Shown one piece after another: positions 1-9,049 of a DNA stretch of 64,000 nucleotides. Made by a program: the position numbers and the translations under genes. The stretch comes from Clostridiales bacterium UBA7568. GTDB lineage: Bacteria; Bacillota; Clostridia; Oscillospirales; CAG-272. The notes below the pieces were generated by a model, which searched no databases, was not told the origin of the DNA, and worked only from the letters and a program-made list of their open reading frames with translations. Numbering within the stretch: position 1 is the stretch's first letter; the number at the start of each line of letters is the position of its first letter. The stretch is from NCBI GenBank assembly GCA_002479075.1, contig DLLG01000004.1, positions 305,932 to 369,931 on the forward strand, read 5' to 3'.

Positions 1-102
1 TTTCTTTCCGCCGAGTCTGTAAAGTCCGCCGAAGAGACCGTCAACGAAGATGACAAGCAAAAGCTGTACGAGCCACGGCAAATCAGAAAGTGTTTTTCTC
101 AT
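1..102 (-). CDS. small hydrophobic protein, truncated by the window edge
   Basis: The reading frame begins at an ATG (100-102, minus strand) preceded by an AGGGGGAT-type ribosome-binding site at about 111-118. It stays open to the edge of the window. The 34 visible residues begin MRKTLSDLPW and continue into a hydrophobic stretch rich in Leu, Val and Ile that is probably a membrane segment, then a basic tail. I do not recognise the family. The C-terminus is missing, so size and function cannot be given. Confidence 0.55.
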   Translation of the reverse strand, partial: MRKTLSDLPWLVQLLLVIFVDGLFGGLYRLGGKK

Positions 103-218
103 TATAAAACATCCCCCTAAATAATTTTATTTGTGCAGAAAACACACATTATGTGTAATAAACACACCACTAAATATTATATCACCGAAAAAGATTTTGT
201 CAACCGAAACTGGCGAAT

Positions 219-782
219 TTATCTCGAAACAGGCACGACAGTAACATTTTCGCCGCCGTAATAGCGCAGGGAGGAGAGCAGTTTTGACGAAGGATCGAAA
301 TACACGGCTGTCGTTGTTCCGTTGTCCGAGGAGAGGGCGCAGTAAAGTTCGCGAAGGTCGGGAGAGGAGCAATACATAAGTTTTTTGTCCGCAGAGACGA
401 TCATATCGGCGGGAGCGACCTTTTCAAGAGAGGAAACAACTGCCTTATATACCTCCTTTGCGTTACCGTAACCATCAACCGAATAAACATAGAAGGTGCC
501 GCGGCAGGTGATATATACATATTCTCTCTGCGTATGCTTCCAGGTGAAATACCAGAGCATCCAGAGGAAGAACGGCAGAATTGCAATAACATACGGGATT
601 TTTACGATGACTGTGAACAGCACGACGTACCCGCCTGCAAAAATAACATAGAGCAGGGTGAGAAGAAAGCGCGTCAGCTTATCCTTTTTAGTCGGCTTTG
701 CGGAGACGGCAAACTGCGAAAAATGCTCGTTTGCCTCCTCTTCTTCCTTGAACGGAATACCTTTATAAAGACTTTTGCTCAT
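219..782 (-). CDS. two-helix membrane protein of unknown function
   Basis: A 187-residue protein. Residues 1-36 are polar and charged, with EEEE near residue 14. Residues about 38-78 form two adjacent hydrophobic segments ending in WYFTWK. The rest is a soluble beta-rich domain of about 110 residues, presumably cytoplasmic. No enzyme motif is visible. It starts 11 bp downstream of the htpG stop codon on the same strand, so the two are probably co-transcribed, although a role with Hsp90 is only a guess. It resembles lineage-restricted small membrane proteins of Clostridia. I cannot name the family. Confidence 0.7.
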   Translation of the reverse strand: MSKSLYKGIPFKEEEEANEHFSQFAVSAKPTKKDKLTRFLLTLLYVIFAGGYVVLFTVIVKIPYVIAILPFFLWMLWYFTWKHTQREYVYITCRGTFYVYSVDGYGNAKEVYKAVVSSLEKVAPADMIVSADKKLMYCSSPDLRELYCALSSDNGTTTAVYFDPSSKLLSSLRYYGGENVTVVPVSR

Positions 783-793
783 TTTCTTTTACC

Positions 794-2668
794 TCATATC
801 ATTTTAAGAATTTCGTAGCTCTCGGAAAGGAATTCCTTCATTTCGTCGCCGGAGAGACGGCGGAAGGAGAGCGTTGCAAGGCGATATATGCTCTTTGCGA
901 GAATATCTGCCTTTTCGTCGCCGGAGGAGAGTTTTTCTTCAAGCGATTTTATCAGCGGGCAAGCGGTATTGACCGTCAGTATGCCTTTCGGCGGCATATC
1001 GCCTTTGCTGACGCCGTATATCCTCATCATATCCTCAAAACGGCGGTTTTCCTCCGACGTTCCGAGCATTGCGGGGACGTTTTCGTCGTCCAACTTTGCG
1101 AATCTGACCTCGAGTGCTTCGTCGCCGGACGCTTTTATAAAAGCGGCTTTGACAGCTTCGCTGTCAGCGGTCTCCGCCTCTTTATCCGAAAGCGCACCGG
1201 AAATGTCCGAATCGACGCGGAGAAATTTCAGCCCGTCGTTTTCACGCTCAAGCATAGTGATGTACTGCGAATCTATAACGGTGTCAAGCACACATACGCG
1301 GAATCCCTTTGCGCGGAACATTGAGATGTATTGCGCCTGCGCCGTCTTGTCTGTTGTGTAATAGACGGTTTTTTCGTGTGTTTCCTTTGCTTCTTCGAGA
1401 TATTCCGAAAGTGTTACACACTTGTCTTCCGTGTCTCGGAAGAGAACGGCATCTTTGACCTTTTCATTGAATTTTCTGTCCTTGAGACAGCCGTATTCGA
1501 TGAAAGTTCTTATGTCGCCCCAGATTTTCTCATAAGCTTCGCGCTCGGTATTTGCCATAGAGGTCAGCTTATCGGCGACCTTCTTTGAAATGTGTGCGCT
1601 TATCTTGCTGACGTATGCGCTGTTCTGGAGGTAGCTTCTCGAAACATTGAGCGGCAGGTCAGGGCAGTCAAGCACGCCGCAGAGCATAAGCATATATTCC
1701 GGAATGACCTCTTTTATATTGTCTGCAACGAAAACAGAGTTATAATACAGCTTGACTTCGCCCTCAAGCGATTCAAACTCGCTGTCTATTCTCGGGAAAT
1801 ACAAAATTCCCTTGAAATTAAGAGGATAATCGGCGTTTATATGAATGTGGAAGAGGGGATCGCGCTTGCCGGGGAATACCTTTGAATAGAATTCCTTATA
1901 TTCCTCCTCGGTACATTCCGAGGGCGACTTCTGCCAGAGCGGGGATTTGTCGTTTATCGGCTTTTCCTCGTGCTTGCATTCACATTCTTCGCCTTCGCCG
2001 TGGTCGTGACCGCATTCGCATTCGTGCTCGTGTTCGTCTTCTCCGTGGAGATAGATATTTTCTGTCATAAACGAGCAGTACTTCTGAAGAACGGCGAGAA
2101 CGCGATGATAATCAAGATATTCCTCGCTGTCTGCGTTGATATGCATTATGACGTCTGTTCCGTGCGTTTCTCTTTCGCCTTCGGTTATCTCGTATTCGCC
2201 GGATTCGGCGCAGGTCCAATGGACGGAGGGCGAGTCCGTAAACGACTTTGTTACAACCTCAACCTTGTCTGCAGCCATAAATGCGGAATAGAAGCCGAGC
2301 CCGAAATGCCCGATTATGCCTGTTCCGCTTTCCTCGGAGCCTTCATATTTTGAGATGAAGTCCATAGCGCCGGAGAGGGCAATGTTGCAGAGGTACTTTT
2401 TCAGCTCCTCCTCTGTCATTCCGATACCGTTGTCGGAGACGGTCAGCGTTTTTGCGTCTTTATCGACGGTTACGTCAACTCTGTAATCCTCCGAGGCGAA
2501 ATCGGCTTCTCCTATTGAAGAGAGCCTGCGGAGCTTTGTGATGGCATCAACGGAGTTTGAAACTATTTCGCGGAGAAAAATCTCTTTTTCCGAATAGAGC
2601 CATTTTTTTATAATTGGGAAGATATGCTCTGTCTGGACGGATATTCCGCCTTTTTCAATTTCGGACAT
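794..2668 (-). CDS. htpG: molecular chaperone HtpG (bacterial Hsp90)
   Basis: A 624-residue ATP-dependent chaperone of the Hsp90 family, the usual bacterial length. The N-terminal GHKL ATPase fold shows EIVSNSVDAI (about 34-43), DNGIGMT (79-85), GHFGLGFYSAF (120-130) and THGTD (168-172). Middle and C-terminal dimerisation domains follow. The start has a GAAAGGATGATG ribosome-binding region. Residues 208-235, in the linker between the ATPase and middle domains, carry an unusual run of His, Cys and Glu that could bind metal (see findings). No CIRCE repeat is visible upstream. The gene lies after the mgsA terminator, so it should have its own promoter, but I see no clear one in the 89-bp gap. 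Confidence 0.97.
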   Translation of the reverse strand: MSEIEKGGISVQTEHIFPIIKKWLYSEKEIFLREIVSNSVDAITKLRRLSSIGEADFASEDYRVDVTVDKDAKTLTVSDNGIGMTEEELKKYLCNIALSGAMDFISKYEGSEESGTGIIGHFGLGFYSAFMAADKVEVVTKSFTDSPSVHWTCAESGEYEITEGERETHGTDVIMHINADSEEYLDYHRVLAVLQKYCSFMTENIYLHGEDEHEHECECGHDHGEGEECECKHEEKPINDKSPLWQKSPSECTEEEYKEFYSKVFPGKRDPLFHIHINADYPLNFKGILYFPRIDSEFESLEGEVKLYYNSVFVADNIKEVIPEYMLMLCGVLDCPDLPLNVSRSYLQNSAYVSKISAHISKKVADKLTSMANTEREAYEKIWGDIRTFIEYGCLKDRKFNEKVKDAVLFRDTEDKCVTLSEYLEEAKETHEKTVYYTTDKTAQAQYISMFRAKGFRVCVLDTVIDSQYITMLERENDGLKFLRVDSDISGALSDKEAETADSEAVKAAFIKASGDEALEVRFAKLDDENVPAMLGTSEENRRFEDMMRIYGVSKGDMPPKGILTVNTACPLIKSLEEKLSSGDEKADILAKSIYRLATLSFRRLSGDEMKEFLSESYEILKMI

Positions 2669-2717
2669 AAAATCATCATCCTTTCATTTTTTAATCCGAA
2701 AGATCGTATATTCGGTA

Positions 2718-2750
2718 AAATCCGCCCCTGCCTTCTGCGGGGGCGGATCC
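2718..2750 (-). terminator. rho-independent terminator after mgsA
   Basis: GATCCGCCCC and GGGGCGGAT arms flank a short loop and are followed on the minus strand by TTTTA. It lies 8 bp past the mgsA stop codon and separates mgsA from htpG. Confidence 0.75.
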
Positions 2751-2757
2751 TGCTTTC

Positions 2758-3192
2758 TTATTTGCCGGAATGTTCGCGCTTTTTGCGGTTATATTCCGAA
2801 TTGGGGTTGACAAGCTCTCTCCAGTCAAGGTCACCGCGGTCGATCGCCGTTATGATGAGCTCCGCCGTTGCGATGTTCGTCGCTATCGGGACGTTGTTTG
2901 CGTCGCACTTGCGGATGAGGGAGTTGTCGTTTGCGTCGAATTCGTCGGCGGGGTCGTGAAAATATACAACAGCGTCGATTTCGTTGTATTCAATGCGCGA
3001 GGATATCTGCTGAACGCCGCCCTGCCTGCCGGGAAGAACGTGCTCGATCTTGAGCCCTGTTGCTTCGGAGATGAGTCTGCCCGTCATTTTCGTTGCGCAA
3101 AGATCGTGCTTTGCCAGAACGCCGCAATATGCGATGCAGAACTGCGTCATAAGCTCTTTTTTTGTGTCATTTGCTATCAAAGCTATTTCCAT
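2758..3192 (-). CDS. mgsA: methylglyoxal synthase
   Basis: 144 residues. This enzyme converts dihydroxyacetone phosphate to methylglyoxal and phosphate, an overflow bypass of lower glycolysis in the cytoplasm. The opening MEIALIANDTKK, the HDLCATKMTGRLI stretch (about 30-42), GRQGGVQQI (about 55-63), the active-site region FHDPAD (about 77-82) and NVPIATN match the family. The last residues are strongly basic. It follows the MinD-like gene by 27 bp on the same strand and ends at a terminator. Confidence 0.95.
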   Translation of the reverse strand: MEIALIANDTKKELMTQFCIAYCGVLAKHDLCATKMTGRLISEATGLKIEHVLPGRQGGVQQISSRIEYNEIDAVVYFHDPADEFDANDNSLIRKCDANNVPIATNIATAELIITAIDRGDLDWRELVNPNSEYNRKKREHSGK

Positions 3193-3219
3193 ACGGGGAT
3201 TCTCCTTTCGCTTGCACGT

Positions 3220-4008
3220 TTATTTAGGTGTTTTAAGTCTTCTTATCTTATAAAACAGCGGGATGTTCTCCCCCTCTGTACGTCCGGCGATGTTATCGAA
3301 CGCGCGGGTTATGTTCCTGCTGTAAAGCTCGTCTGTCAGCTTGCCTTCATCTCCTGCGCGTACGAGCTCATAATCATACGGAACCGCGCCTATCAGCTTT
3401 ACGGCTGCGCCGTCGATTATGTCGATAAGGCGGAGCTTTTCAACGGATGCGCGCTTTCCCGTCACCTGGTTTATTATCAGCCGCAGATGTCGCACGCCTC
3501 TGTCATAGAGGAATGCCGCTGTTTTATCTGCTGCACGGACGGAAGCCCTTGTCGGCGAGGTGACGATATATGCCGTATCGGCAACGGCGGAGGCAAAAGC
3601 GAGCGGCTCGCCGATCCCGCCGGGGGTATCTATGAATATATAATCGTATTTTCCGCAGGTCGCATAAGCGGAGACGGTGCGCCGGAACGAGAAAATGTTC
3701 ATTCTCGTATCAAAACTATACGGCGCCGCAATGAAGAACAGCTTGTCCGTCCGCCTGTCCGGCACGATGACCCTTTCGGGCTGGACCCTGCCGAGTACGG
3801 CGTCCGCTATGTCGTAGACAACGTCGTCCGAAAAGCCTGCAACGAGATCAAGACAGCGGCTTCCGAAGTCGCAATCGATCATCAGCACGCGCTTTCCCCG
3901 CAGAGCAAGCGACATTGCAAGGTTTGCGCACACAGTTGACTTGCCGACACCGCCCTTGCAGGAGGTGAAAAGTATTATCCGCGACGGACGAGCTCCGTTT
4001 TCGGGCAT
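3220..4008 (-). CDS. MinD/ParA-like P-loop ATPase
   Basis: A 262-residue deviant Walker-A ATPase. The KGGVGKST box is at about residues 14-21, followed by LMIDCDFGSR (about 42-51) and FIDTPGGIGEP (about 122-132). It is close to MinD, which positions the division inhibitor MinC, but no minC or minE lies nearby. The C-terminus lacks an obvious amphipathic MinD membrane-targeting helix and ends in a basic stretch, so a MinD-like role in another system is possible. It has its own promoter at 4041-4069 and probably reads on into mgsA. Confidence 0.85.
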   Translation of the reverse strand: MPENGARPSRIILFTSCKGGVGKSTVCANLAMSLALRGKRVLMIDCDFGSRCLDLVAGFSDDVVYDIADAVLGRVQPERVIVPDRRTDKLFFIAAPYSFDTRMNIFSFRRTVSAYATCGKYDYIFIDTPGGIGEPLAFASAVADTAYIVTSPTRASVRAADKTAAFLYDRGVRHLRLIINQVTGKRASVEKLRLIDIIDGAAVKLIGAVPYDYELVRAGDEGKLTDELYSRNITRAFDNIAGRTEGENIPLFYKIRRLKTPK

Positions 4009-4040
4009 AGGCGCACCCCTTTCATATTCAAGATAGAATT

Positions 4041-4069
4041 ATAATATCACAAAATATATTGTCTGTCAA
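4041..4069 (-). promoter_or_regulatory. sigma-70 type promoter of the MinD-like gene
   Basis: On the minus strand, TTGACA (4064-4069) is separated by 17 bp from TATTAT (4041-4046). The -35 box overlaps the last codons of thiI. Transcription would start near 4034, giving a short leader with a GAAAGGGG ribosome-binding site. Confidence 0.7.
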
Positions 4070-5247
4070 GATTTTCTGCCCGCAACGATCGTCGAAAGCG
4101 TGCGGAAGGCTTCGTCTTCAAGCGGGGCGAGGTCAACCTTCGCCTCCTCGCGTTCGACCTTCCAGAGCTCCGGCTTCGTTCTCGGGTGGCGGGGGGTGAA
4201 CACGGTGCAACAGTCCTCAAAGGGGAGAATAGATGTATCAAACGTACCGATTTTGCGGGAAATTTCGACGATTTCCTCCTTATCCATTCCGATCAACGGA
4301 CGGAAGACGGGGCGGTGCGCCATAATGTTCGTAACGCCCAGCGCCTGCATTGTCTGGCTTGCGACCTGCCCGAGCGATTCTCCTGTGATTATCGCCTCGC
4401 ATTTGTATTCCTCGGCAACTCTTTCCGCAATTCTCATCATAGAGCGGCGGAGGAGCAGGGTGAAATAGTCCTCCTCGCAGTTGTCGCGGAGGAGCTCCTG
4501 GATTTTTGTTAGCGAAACGACGTGCAGATGAATTTCGCCGGTATAATCGGAGAGTATTTCCGCAAGATCGACGACCTTCTGCTTTGCGCGCTCGCTTGTA
4601 TATGGGAAACTCTCAAAATGCAGTCCCTCGATCAGCACGCCGCGCTTGCCCATCATATAGCCTGCGACGGGCGAATCGATACCTCCGGAGAGGAGAAGAA
4701 GACCTCTGCCGTTGCTTCCCGTCGGCATTCCGCCGACAGCCCTTTCCTGTCCCGCGCAGAGATATGCGGCTTTATCGCGTATTTCCGCTCTGACGGTGAC
4801 TTCCGGGTGATGAATGTCAACCCTTATCCTGCCGTTTGTCGCTTCAAGTATCGCCGCGCCGACCTCGGCTGCAATTTCGGGAGAGGTCATCGGGAATGTT
4901 TTGTCTGAACGCTTGCCCTCGACCTTGAACGTCTTGTAGCCTTCAAGATAGGGGATGAACGACGTTTTCGCCGTCTCGATAATCTTTTCGATGTCCTTTT
5001 CGGCTTCGATTGCTCTTGTCACAGCCGCAACGCCGAAAGTGTTTTTCGCAGCGACGTAAGCGGAGTCAATATCGCAATTTTCATCTGTCGGCTCGATATA
5101 TACGGTGCTCTGCATATAGTAGACATTGAATTTGCCGTAGGGAGCGATTCTTTTGCGTATTCTTTCGCGCAGAAGATTTTCAAAGTACGCGCGGTTTGCG
5201 CCTTTCAGGGTGATCTCGCCGTATTTACAAAGTATTATTTCACGCAT
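4066..5247 (-). CDS. thiI: tRNA 4-thiouridine synthase ThiI
   Basis: 393 residues from the ATG at 5245-5247, chosen over an upstream in-frame codon because a GAAAGGAA site precedes it and homology starts at MREIILCKYGEITL. ThiI adenylates U8 of tRNA and transfers sulfur to make 4-thiouridine; in some bacteria it also feeds thiazole synthesis. The N-terminus is a ferredoxin-like and THUMP region. The PP-loop is SGGIDSP (about 186-192), and the family element LPFEDCCTVFTP lies near the C-terminus. There is no rhodanese domain, as usual in Firmicutes. A cysteine desulfurase encoded at 10.9 or 32.3 kb would supply the sulfur. Confidence 0.95.
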   Translation of the reverse strand: MREIILCKYGEITLKGANRAYFENLLRERIRKRIAPYGKFNVYYMQSTVYIEPTDENCDIDSAYVAAKNTFGVAAVTRAIEAEKDIEKIIETAKTSFIPYLEGYKTFKVEGKRSDKTFPMTSPEIAAEVGAAILEATNGRIRVDIHHPEVTVRAEIRDKAAYLCAGQERAVGGMPTGSNGRGLLLLSGGIDSPVAGYMMGKRGVLIEGLHFESFPYTSERAKQKVVDLAEILSDYTGEIHLHVVSLTKIQELLRDNCEEDYFTLLLRRSMMRIAERVAEEYKCEAIITGESLGQVASQTMQALGVTNIMAHRPVFRPLIGMDKEEIVEISRKIGTFDTSILPFEDCCTVFTPRHPRTKPELWKVEREEAKVDLAPLEDEAFRTLSTIVAGRKS

Positions 5248-5367
5248 AGCGGCGTTTCCTTTCGTTTTTTGGTTATTTTTTGCGGAATTTTTGAAAAAGT
5301 CTTTCAAATAATGCCCGTTTGTATTATAATGTACCTGTGTAACTCTGTGCCGCGGAGGCACGGTAAT

Positions 5368-5396
5368 ATTATATAATAAATCTTCGCCATATTCAA
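5368..5396 (-). promoter_or_regulatory. promoter of thiI
   Basis: Minus strand TTGAAT (5391-5396), 17-bp spacer, TATAAT (5368-5373). The start point would be near 5361, leaving a leader of about 110 nt that contains a small GTGCC/GGCAC hairpin. It supports the thiI start at 5247. Confidence 0.7.
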
Positions 5397-5435
5397 TAGC
5401 AAATGCGAATGTTTTGTCGGCGAAAGGAGAATTTT

Positions 5436-5672
5436 ATGAAATACAAGCATAGCATATCCGTCGCAGGGGAGAAGCTCTCGCTCTGCTCGGACGACACTCC
5501 GGACTATGTTGAAAAGCTTGCGGGAGAGCTGACGAAGAGAATACATACGATGATGCTCTCCGGCGCCGATGTTGACCTGACGAAGGCGGCGATAGTCTGC
5601 GCGCTGGATCTGCTCGATGAAAATGTAAAACTCAAATCTCTGCTCAATGGAAAAACAAATGCAGATAAATAA
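5436..5672 (+). CDS. zapA: cell division protein ZapA-like
   Basis: 78 residues from ATG 5436, which has GAAAGGAGA 5 nt upstream. ZapA binds and bundles FtsZ at the division ring. The protein has the family layout: a short beta-rich N-terminus (KYKHSISVAGEKLSL), then helices around VEKLAGELTKRIHTM and an alpha-helical tail (ALDLLDENVKLKSLL). It is short but within the family range. Its 3' end overlaps the next gene by 26 bp, so the two are translationally linked. Confidence 0.8.
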   Translation: MKYKHSISVAGEKLSLCSDDTPDYVEKLAGELTKRIHTMMLSGADVDLTKAAIVCALDLLDENVKLKSLLNGKTNADK

Positions 5673-7722
5673 AAAGCTGCCGGAGCTTCTGTCTCCCGCA
5701 GGGTCGCCGGAGGCTCTCCGCGCGGCAGTCGCCGGAGGGGCGGACGCCGTATATTTCGGCGCAAAGAGCTTTTCGGCAAGGAGCTTTGCGGAAAATTTTG
5801 ATGAAGACGCAATAAAAAATGCCGTTCGCTACTGTCGTGCGCTCGGCGTAAAAACCTATATGACCGTCAACATCCAGCTTTCTGACAGAGAGCTCGGCGA
5901 GGCGGCAGAAACGATTTTCAGAGCCTACCGCTACGGCGTCGACGCTTTCATAGTTGCCGATGTCGGGCTTGCAAACTACGTTCATACGGTCTGCCCAGAA
6001 ATCGAGCTTCACGCAAGCACGCAGGCGACGGGGCTCAATGTTTATTCCGCCGATGAACTGAAAAAAATCGGCTTTTCGAGGATGGTCGCTCCGAGGGAAA
6101 TATCAAGGCGCGACCTTGAAATCCTGATAAAAAATTCGCCGATCGAAACGGAACTTTTTGTCCACGGGGCGATATGCGTCAGCTGTTCGGGGCAATGCCT
6201 TATGAGCTCCGTTATCGGCGGCAGAAGCGGTAACAGGGGCGAGTGTGCGCAGCCTTGCAGACTGCCGTACGGCAAGAGCGGCTATGCGTTGAGCCTTAAA
6301 GATATGTGTCTTGCCGGGCATCTGACGGAGCTTTCCGAAATGGGCGTTGCGTCGCTGAAAATCGAAGGAAGAATGAAGTCTCCGGAGTATGTTTACGGGG
6401 TTACGAAAATATACAGAACGCTGCTCGACGAGGGCAGAAATGCCGGCGAAAAAGAGCTTGCGGAGCTCTCCTCGCTTTTCTCAAGATCGGGTTTTACCTG
6501 CGGCTATTACACGGGAAAAATCGGAAGGGAAATGCTCGGCGTCCGCACGGCGGATGACAAAAAAGAGAGCGCAAGGCTCTCCGGCGCGGCAATTCCGGAA
6601 AGGAAAGCGGAGATCTCGCTTTGTGCGGATATACACTCAGGGCGGGCGGCAACGGTTACCGCGAGCGGAATTTTCTTCGGAAATAAAGTTATGTTTTCGG
6701 CTACCGGCGACGTTCCCGAGGCCGCCGAAAGTTCAATGAGCCGGGAGCGGGTGCGTGAGTCGCTGGCAAAGCTCGGAGGAACGCCGTTTTTTGTAAAGCC
6801 GGAGAATATAAAGGTCAATATTGATGACGGACTGCGTATGAGTGTCGCCCGGATAAACGCTCTTCGCCGCGGCGCGTGCGAGGGACTGCTCGAAACGCTC
6901 ACTGCGGAAAAACATATAAATCCAAAATCTGCGCCGCCTCTCGGAAAGAGAACGCCGTCTGATATGAAAACAGCGTATTTTGCAGATGTGGGCAACATTC
7001 CGGGTGAAGCACAAACATTCTTTGACAGAATATTTGTTCCACTTACGGCGACCGAAAAAGCATATAAAACGGTCGGAGCGGAAAAGCTTGGAATCGCCTT
7101 TCCGCCGGTCGCGCTCGATACGGAAATCGCCGAAATCGGGCAGATGGCGGAGAGGGCAAAGGCTCTCGGCATCCGCTATGCGCTTGTAACGGGAATGTGG
7201 CAGATTCCGATCTGTCGTCGCCTCGGCTTTGAAATGACTGGCGACCTGCGGCTGAATGTCTGGAATTCGCAAAGTGCCGAAAAGCTATATGCTATGGGCA
7301 TTTCCGGTTTTATACAATCGTGTGAGATCGGGCTTGCAAGGGGTGCGGCTATGCAGGCAAGCGGGCGATACGGTGCTGTCGCATACGGCAGGCTCCCTCT
7401 GATGACACTCGAAAAATGCGTGATACGGGACATAATGAATCTGCCCTCGGAAATTGAAAAGTGCAATTTTTGTGGCAACGGAAAATTTGTCTTTCTCAGG
7501 GACAGAACAGGCACGGAATTTCCGGTCAGAAGGGAATTTAGGCATCGCAATGTTCTTTACAACAGCGTTCCCGTCCGTATGGAGGACAGGCTTTCGGAAT
7601 ATGCCCGCGCGGGACTTTTTGAGCATTTTATTTTTACCTGCGAGAGCAAAAAAGAGGTTGCTGAAATAATAAACGCCTATAAGACCGGCGGAAAGCCGAC
7701 GGGCGCATTCAAGAGGATATGA
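5647..7722 (+). CDS. U32 peptidase-family protein with C-terminal DUF3656-type region (RlhA-like)
   Basis: 691 residues. The family signature ELFVHGAICVSCSGQCLMS lies at about 164-182, followed by GNRGECAQPCR, whose cysteines match the iron-sulfur/radical-type site of the RlhA/TrhP group. These proteins hydroxylate RNA rather than cut peptides: RlhA makes 5-hydroxycytidine in 23S rRNA and TrhP acts on tRNA U34. Length and the long C-terminal half (about 330-691) fit RlhA better than TrhP. The start at 5647 has no clear ribosome-binding site and overlaps zapA. ATG 5659 is an alternative. It ends inside the maf start (ATGA). Confidence 0.85.
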   Translation: MEKQMQINKKLPELLSPAGSPEALRAAVAGGADAVYFGAKSFSARSFAENFDEDAIKNAVRYCRALGVKTYMTVNIQLSDRELGEAAETIFRAYRYGVDAFIVADVGLANYVHTVCPEIELHASTQATGLNVYSADELKKIGFSRMVAPREISRRDLEILIKNSPIETELFVHGAICVSCSGQCLMSSVIGGRSGNRGECAQPCRLPYGKSGYALSLKDMCLAGHLTELSEMGVASLKIEGRMKSPEYVYGVTKIYRTLLDEGRNAGEKELAELSSLFSRSGFTCGYYTGKIGREMLGVRTADDKKESARLSGAAIPERKAEISLCADIHSGRAATVTASGIFFGNKVMFSATGDVPEAAESSMSRERVRESLAKLGGTPFFVKPENIKVNIDDGLRMSVARINALRRGACEGLLETLTAEKHINPKSAPPLGKRTPSDMKTAYFADVGNIPGEAQTFFDRIFVPLTATEKAYKTVGAEKLGIAFPPVALDTEIAEIGQMAERAKALGIRYALVTGMWQIPICRRLGFEMTGDLRLNVWNSQSAEKLYAMGISGFIQSCEIGLARGAAMQASGRYGAVAYGRLPLMTLEKCVIRDIMNLPSEIEKCNFCGNGKFVFLRDRTGTEFPVRREFRHRNVLYNSVPVRMEDRLSEYARAGLFEHFIFTCESKKEVAEIINAYKTGGKPTGAFKRI

Positions 7723-8354
7723 TTATGATAAAGAAGATAATTCTGGCGTCATCGTCGCCGAGACGAAAAGAAATCCTTGCAATGCTTGGATTGCCTTTTG
7801 AGGTCGTCTCTCCAGACGCCGATGAGGAGATAAAAAAGGAGCTTTCGCCAGAGGAATACGTTTGCACGCTTTCCGAAAGGAAGGGAGAAGCCGCAAGAAT
7901 GTCACTTCTTGAAAAAGGAGAAAACCTTGACAATGCCTTGATAATATCGTGTGATACAATTGTATATTATAACGGAATGGTCATCGGAAAGCCGCAGAGC
8001 GAGCTGCACGCGGCTCTGACGCTCGGCGTCCTTTCCGACTCCTGGCACACCGTTTATTCCGGACTGACTTTGCAACTCGGAGATTGCAGATATTCGGAAA
8101 GCTGCGCAACAAACGTCAAATTCGCGGCGATAAGCGAGCGGCAGATAAACGATTATGTCCGCAGCGGAGAGCCGATGGGGAAGGCGGGGTCATATGCCGT
8201 TCAGGCGAGAGGGGCGGAGCTTGTCGAGCGTATCGAGGGCGACTTTTTCAACGTTATGGGTTTGCCTGTTTCGACGCTTTCCTCAATGCTGAAAAAACAC
8301 TTTGGAACGGATGCCCTTGAGCTTTCGTTTGCTCTGAAAGGTGAAGAAAAATGA
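7719..8354 (+). CDS. maf: Maf-type nucleoside triphosphate pyrophosphatase
   Basis: 211 residues. It hydrolyses non-canonical or modified NTPs/dNTPs to monophosphates, a house-cleaning function also linked to septation arrest. The signature ILASSSPRRKEIL is at about 8-20, with the central SCDTIV at about 74-79 and MGKAGSYAVQ at about 154-163. The first ATG overlaps the preceding stop. A second in-frame ATG at 7725 is equally plausible and would remove two residues. It overlaps nth by 4 bp. Confidence 0.93.
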   Translation: MIMIKKIILASSSPRRKEILAMLGLPFEVVSPDADEEIKKELSPEEYVCTLSERKGEAARMSLLEKGENLDNALIISCDTIVYYNGMVIGKPQSELHAALTLGVLSDSWHTVYSGLTLQLGDCRYSESCATNVKFAAISERQINDYVRSGEPMGKAGSYAVQARGAELVERIEGDFFNVMGLPVSTLSSMLKKHFGTDALELSFALKGEEK

Positions 8355-8989
8355 ATTTTAACCAGAAAAAAGAACGCGCGGAGAAGGTCGTCGGTATACT
8401 TAAAAGGAAATATCCTGCGGCGGAATGTGAGCTTCGCTACGAGGGTGACGCCTGGCGGCTTCTCGTTATGGGGAGGCTGTCCGCCCAGTGCACGGACAAG
8501 CGTGTGAACATCGTTTCGAAGGAGCTCTTTGAACGCTTTCCGACGGCGAAAAAAATGGCAGAAGGAGACCTTGCCGAAATTGAGAAAATCGTCTACCCCT
8601 GCGGCGTTTACCGAGTGAAAGCGAAGAACATAAAGGATATGTCCGGGATGATTGTAAGAGACTTCGGCGGCGTTGTCCCGAAGGAGATGGACGAGCTTCT
8701 GAAGCTTCCCGGAGTCGGCAGAAAGATTGCAAATCTTATCATCGGCGACATATACGGATTGCCAGCTATAGTTGCGGATACGCATTGCATAAGAATATCG
8801 AACAGGCTCGGACTCTGCGACAGCAAAGACCCCGCAAAGGTTGAAAAACAGCTTGCGCAGCTCGTCCCGCCGGAGGAGCAGAGCGACTTCTGCCATAGGC
8901 TCGTTATGTTCGGAAGAGAAGTCTGCGATGCGAAAAAGCCGAAGTGCGACGGTTGCCCGTTCGCCGATCTGAAATGCAGACCCGGATGA
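8351..8989 (+). CDS. nth: endonuclease III
   Basis: 212 residues. A DNA glycosylase/AP lyase for oxidised pyrimidines in base-excision repair. The helix-hairpin-helix LPGVGRKIAN (about 118-127) holds the catalytic Lys, and VADTHCIRISNRLGL holds the catalytic Asp. Four C-terminal cysteines (CDAKKPKCDGCPFADLKC) form the 4Fe-4S cluster. The spacing of the last pair is six residues rather than the five seen in E. coli. Start overlaps maf (ATGA), so the genes are coupled. Confidence 0.95.
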   Translation: MNFNQKKERAEKVVGILKRKYPAAECELRYEGDAWRLLVMGRLSAQCTDKRVNIVSKELFERFPTAKKMAEGDLAEIEKIVYPCGVYRVKAKNIKDMSGMIVRDFGGVVPKEMDELLKLPGVGRKIANLIIGDIYGLPAIVADTHCIRISNRLGLCDSKDPAKVEKQLAQLVPPEEQSDFCHRLVMFGREVCDAKKPKCDGCPFADLKCRPG

Positions 8990-9049
8990 TTATATACTAT
9001 TGTATAAAAAGAAAAACACAGATAAACACTCGATTTTACGGAGGACGAA

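Noticed and set aside
2770..3939. 389-codon plus-strand open frame
   Set aside because: It lies antisense to mgsA and the MinD-like gene, both well-supported families. No ribosome-binding site and no recognisable fold.
3220..4008. MinD proper with a full Min system
   Set aside because: No minC or minE nearby and no clear C-terminal membrane-targeting helix, so only a MinD/ParA-like call is made.
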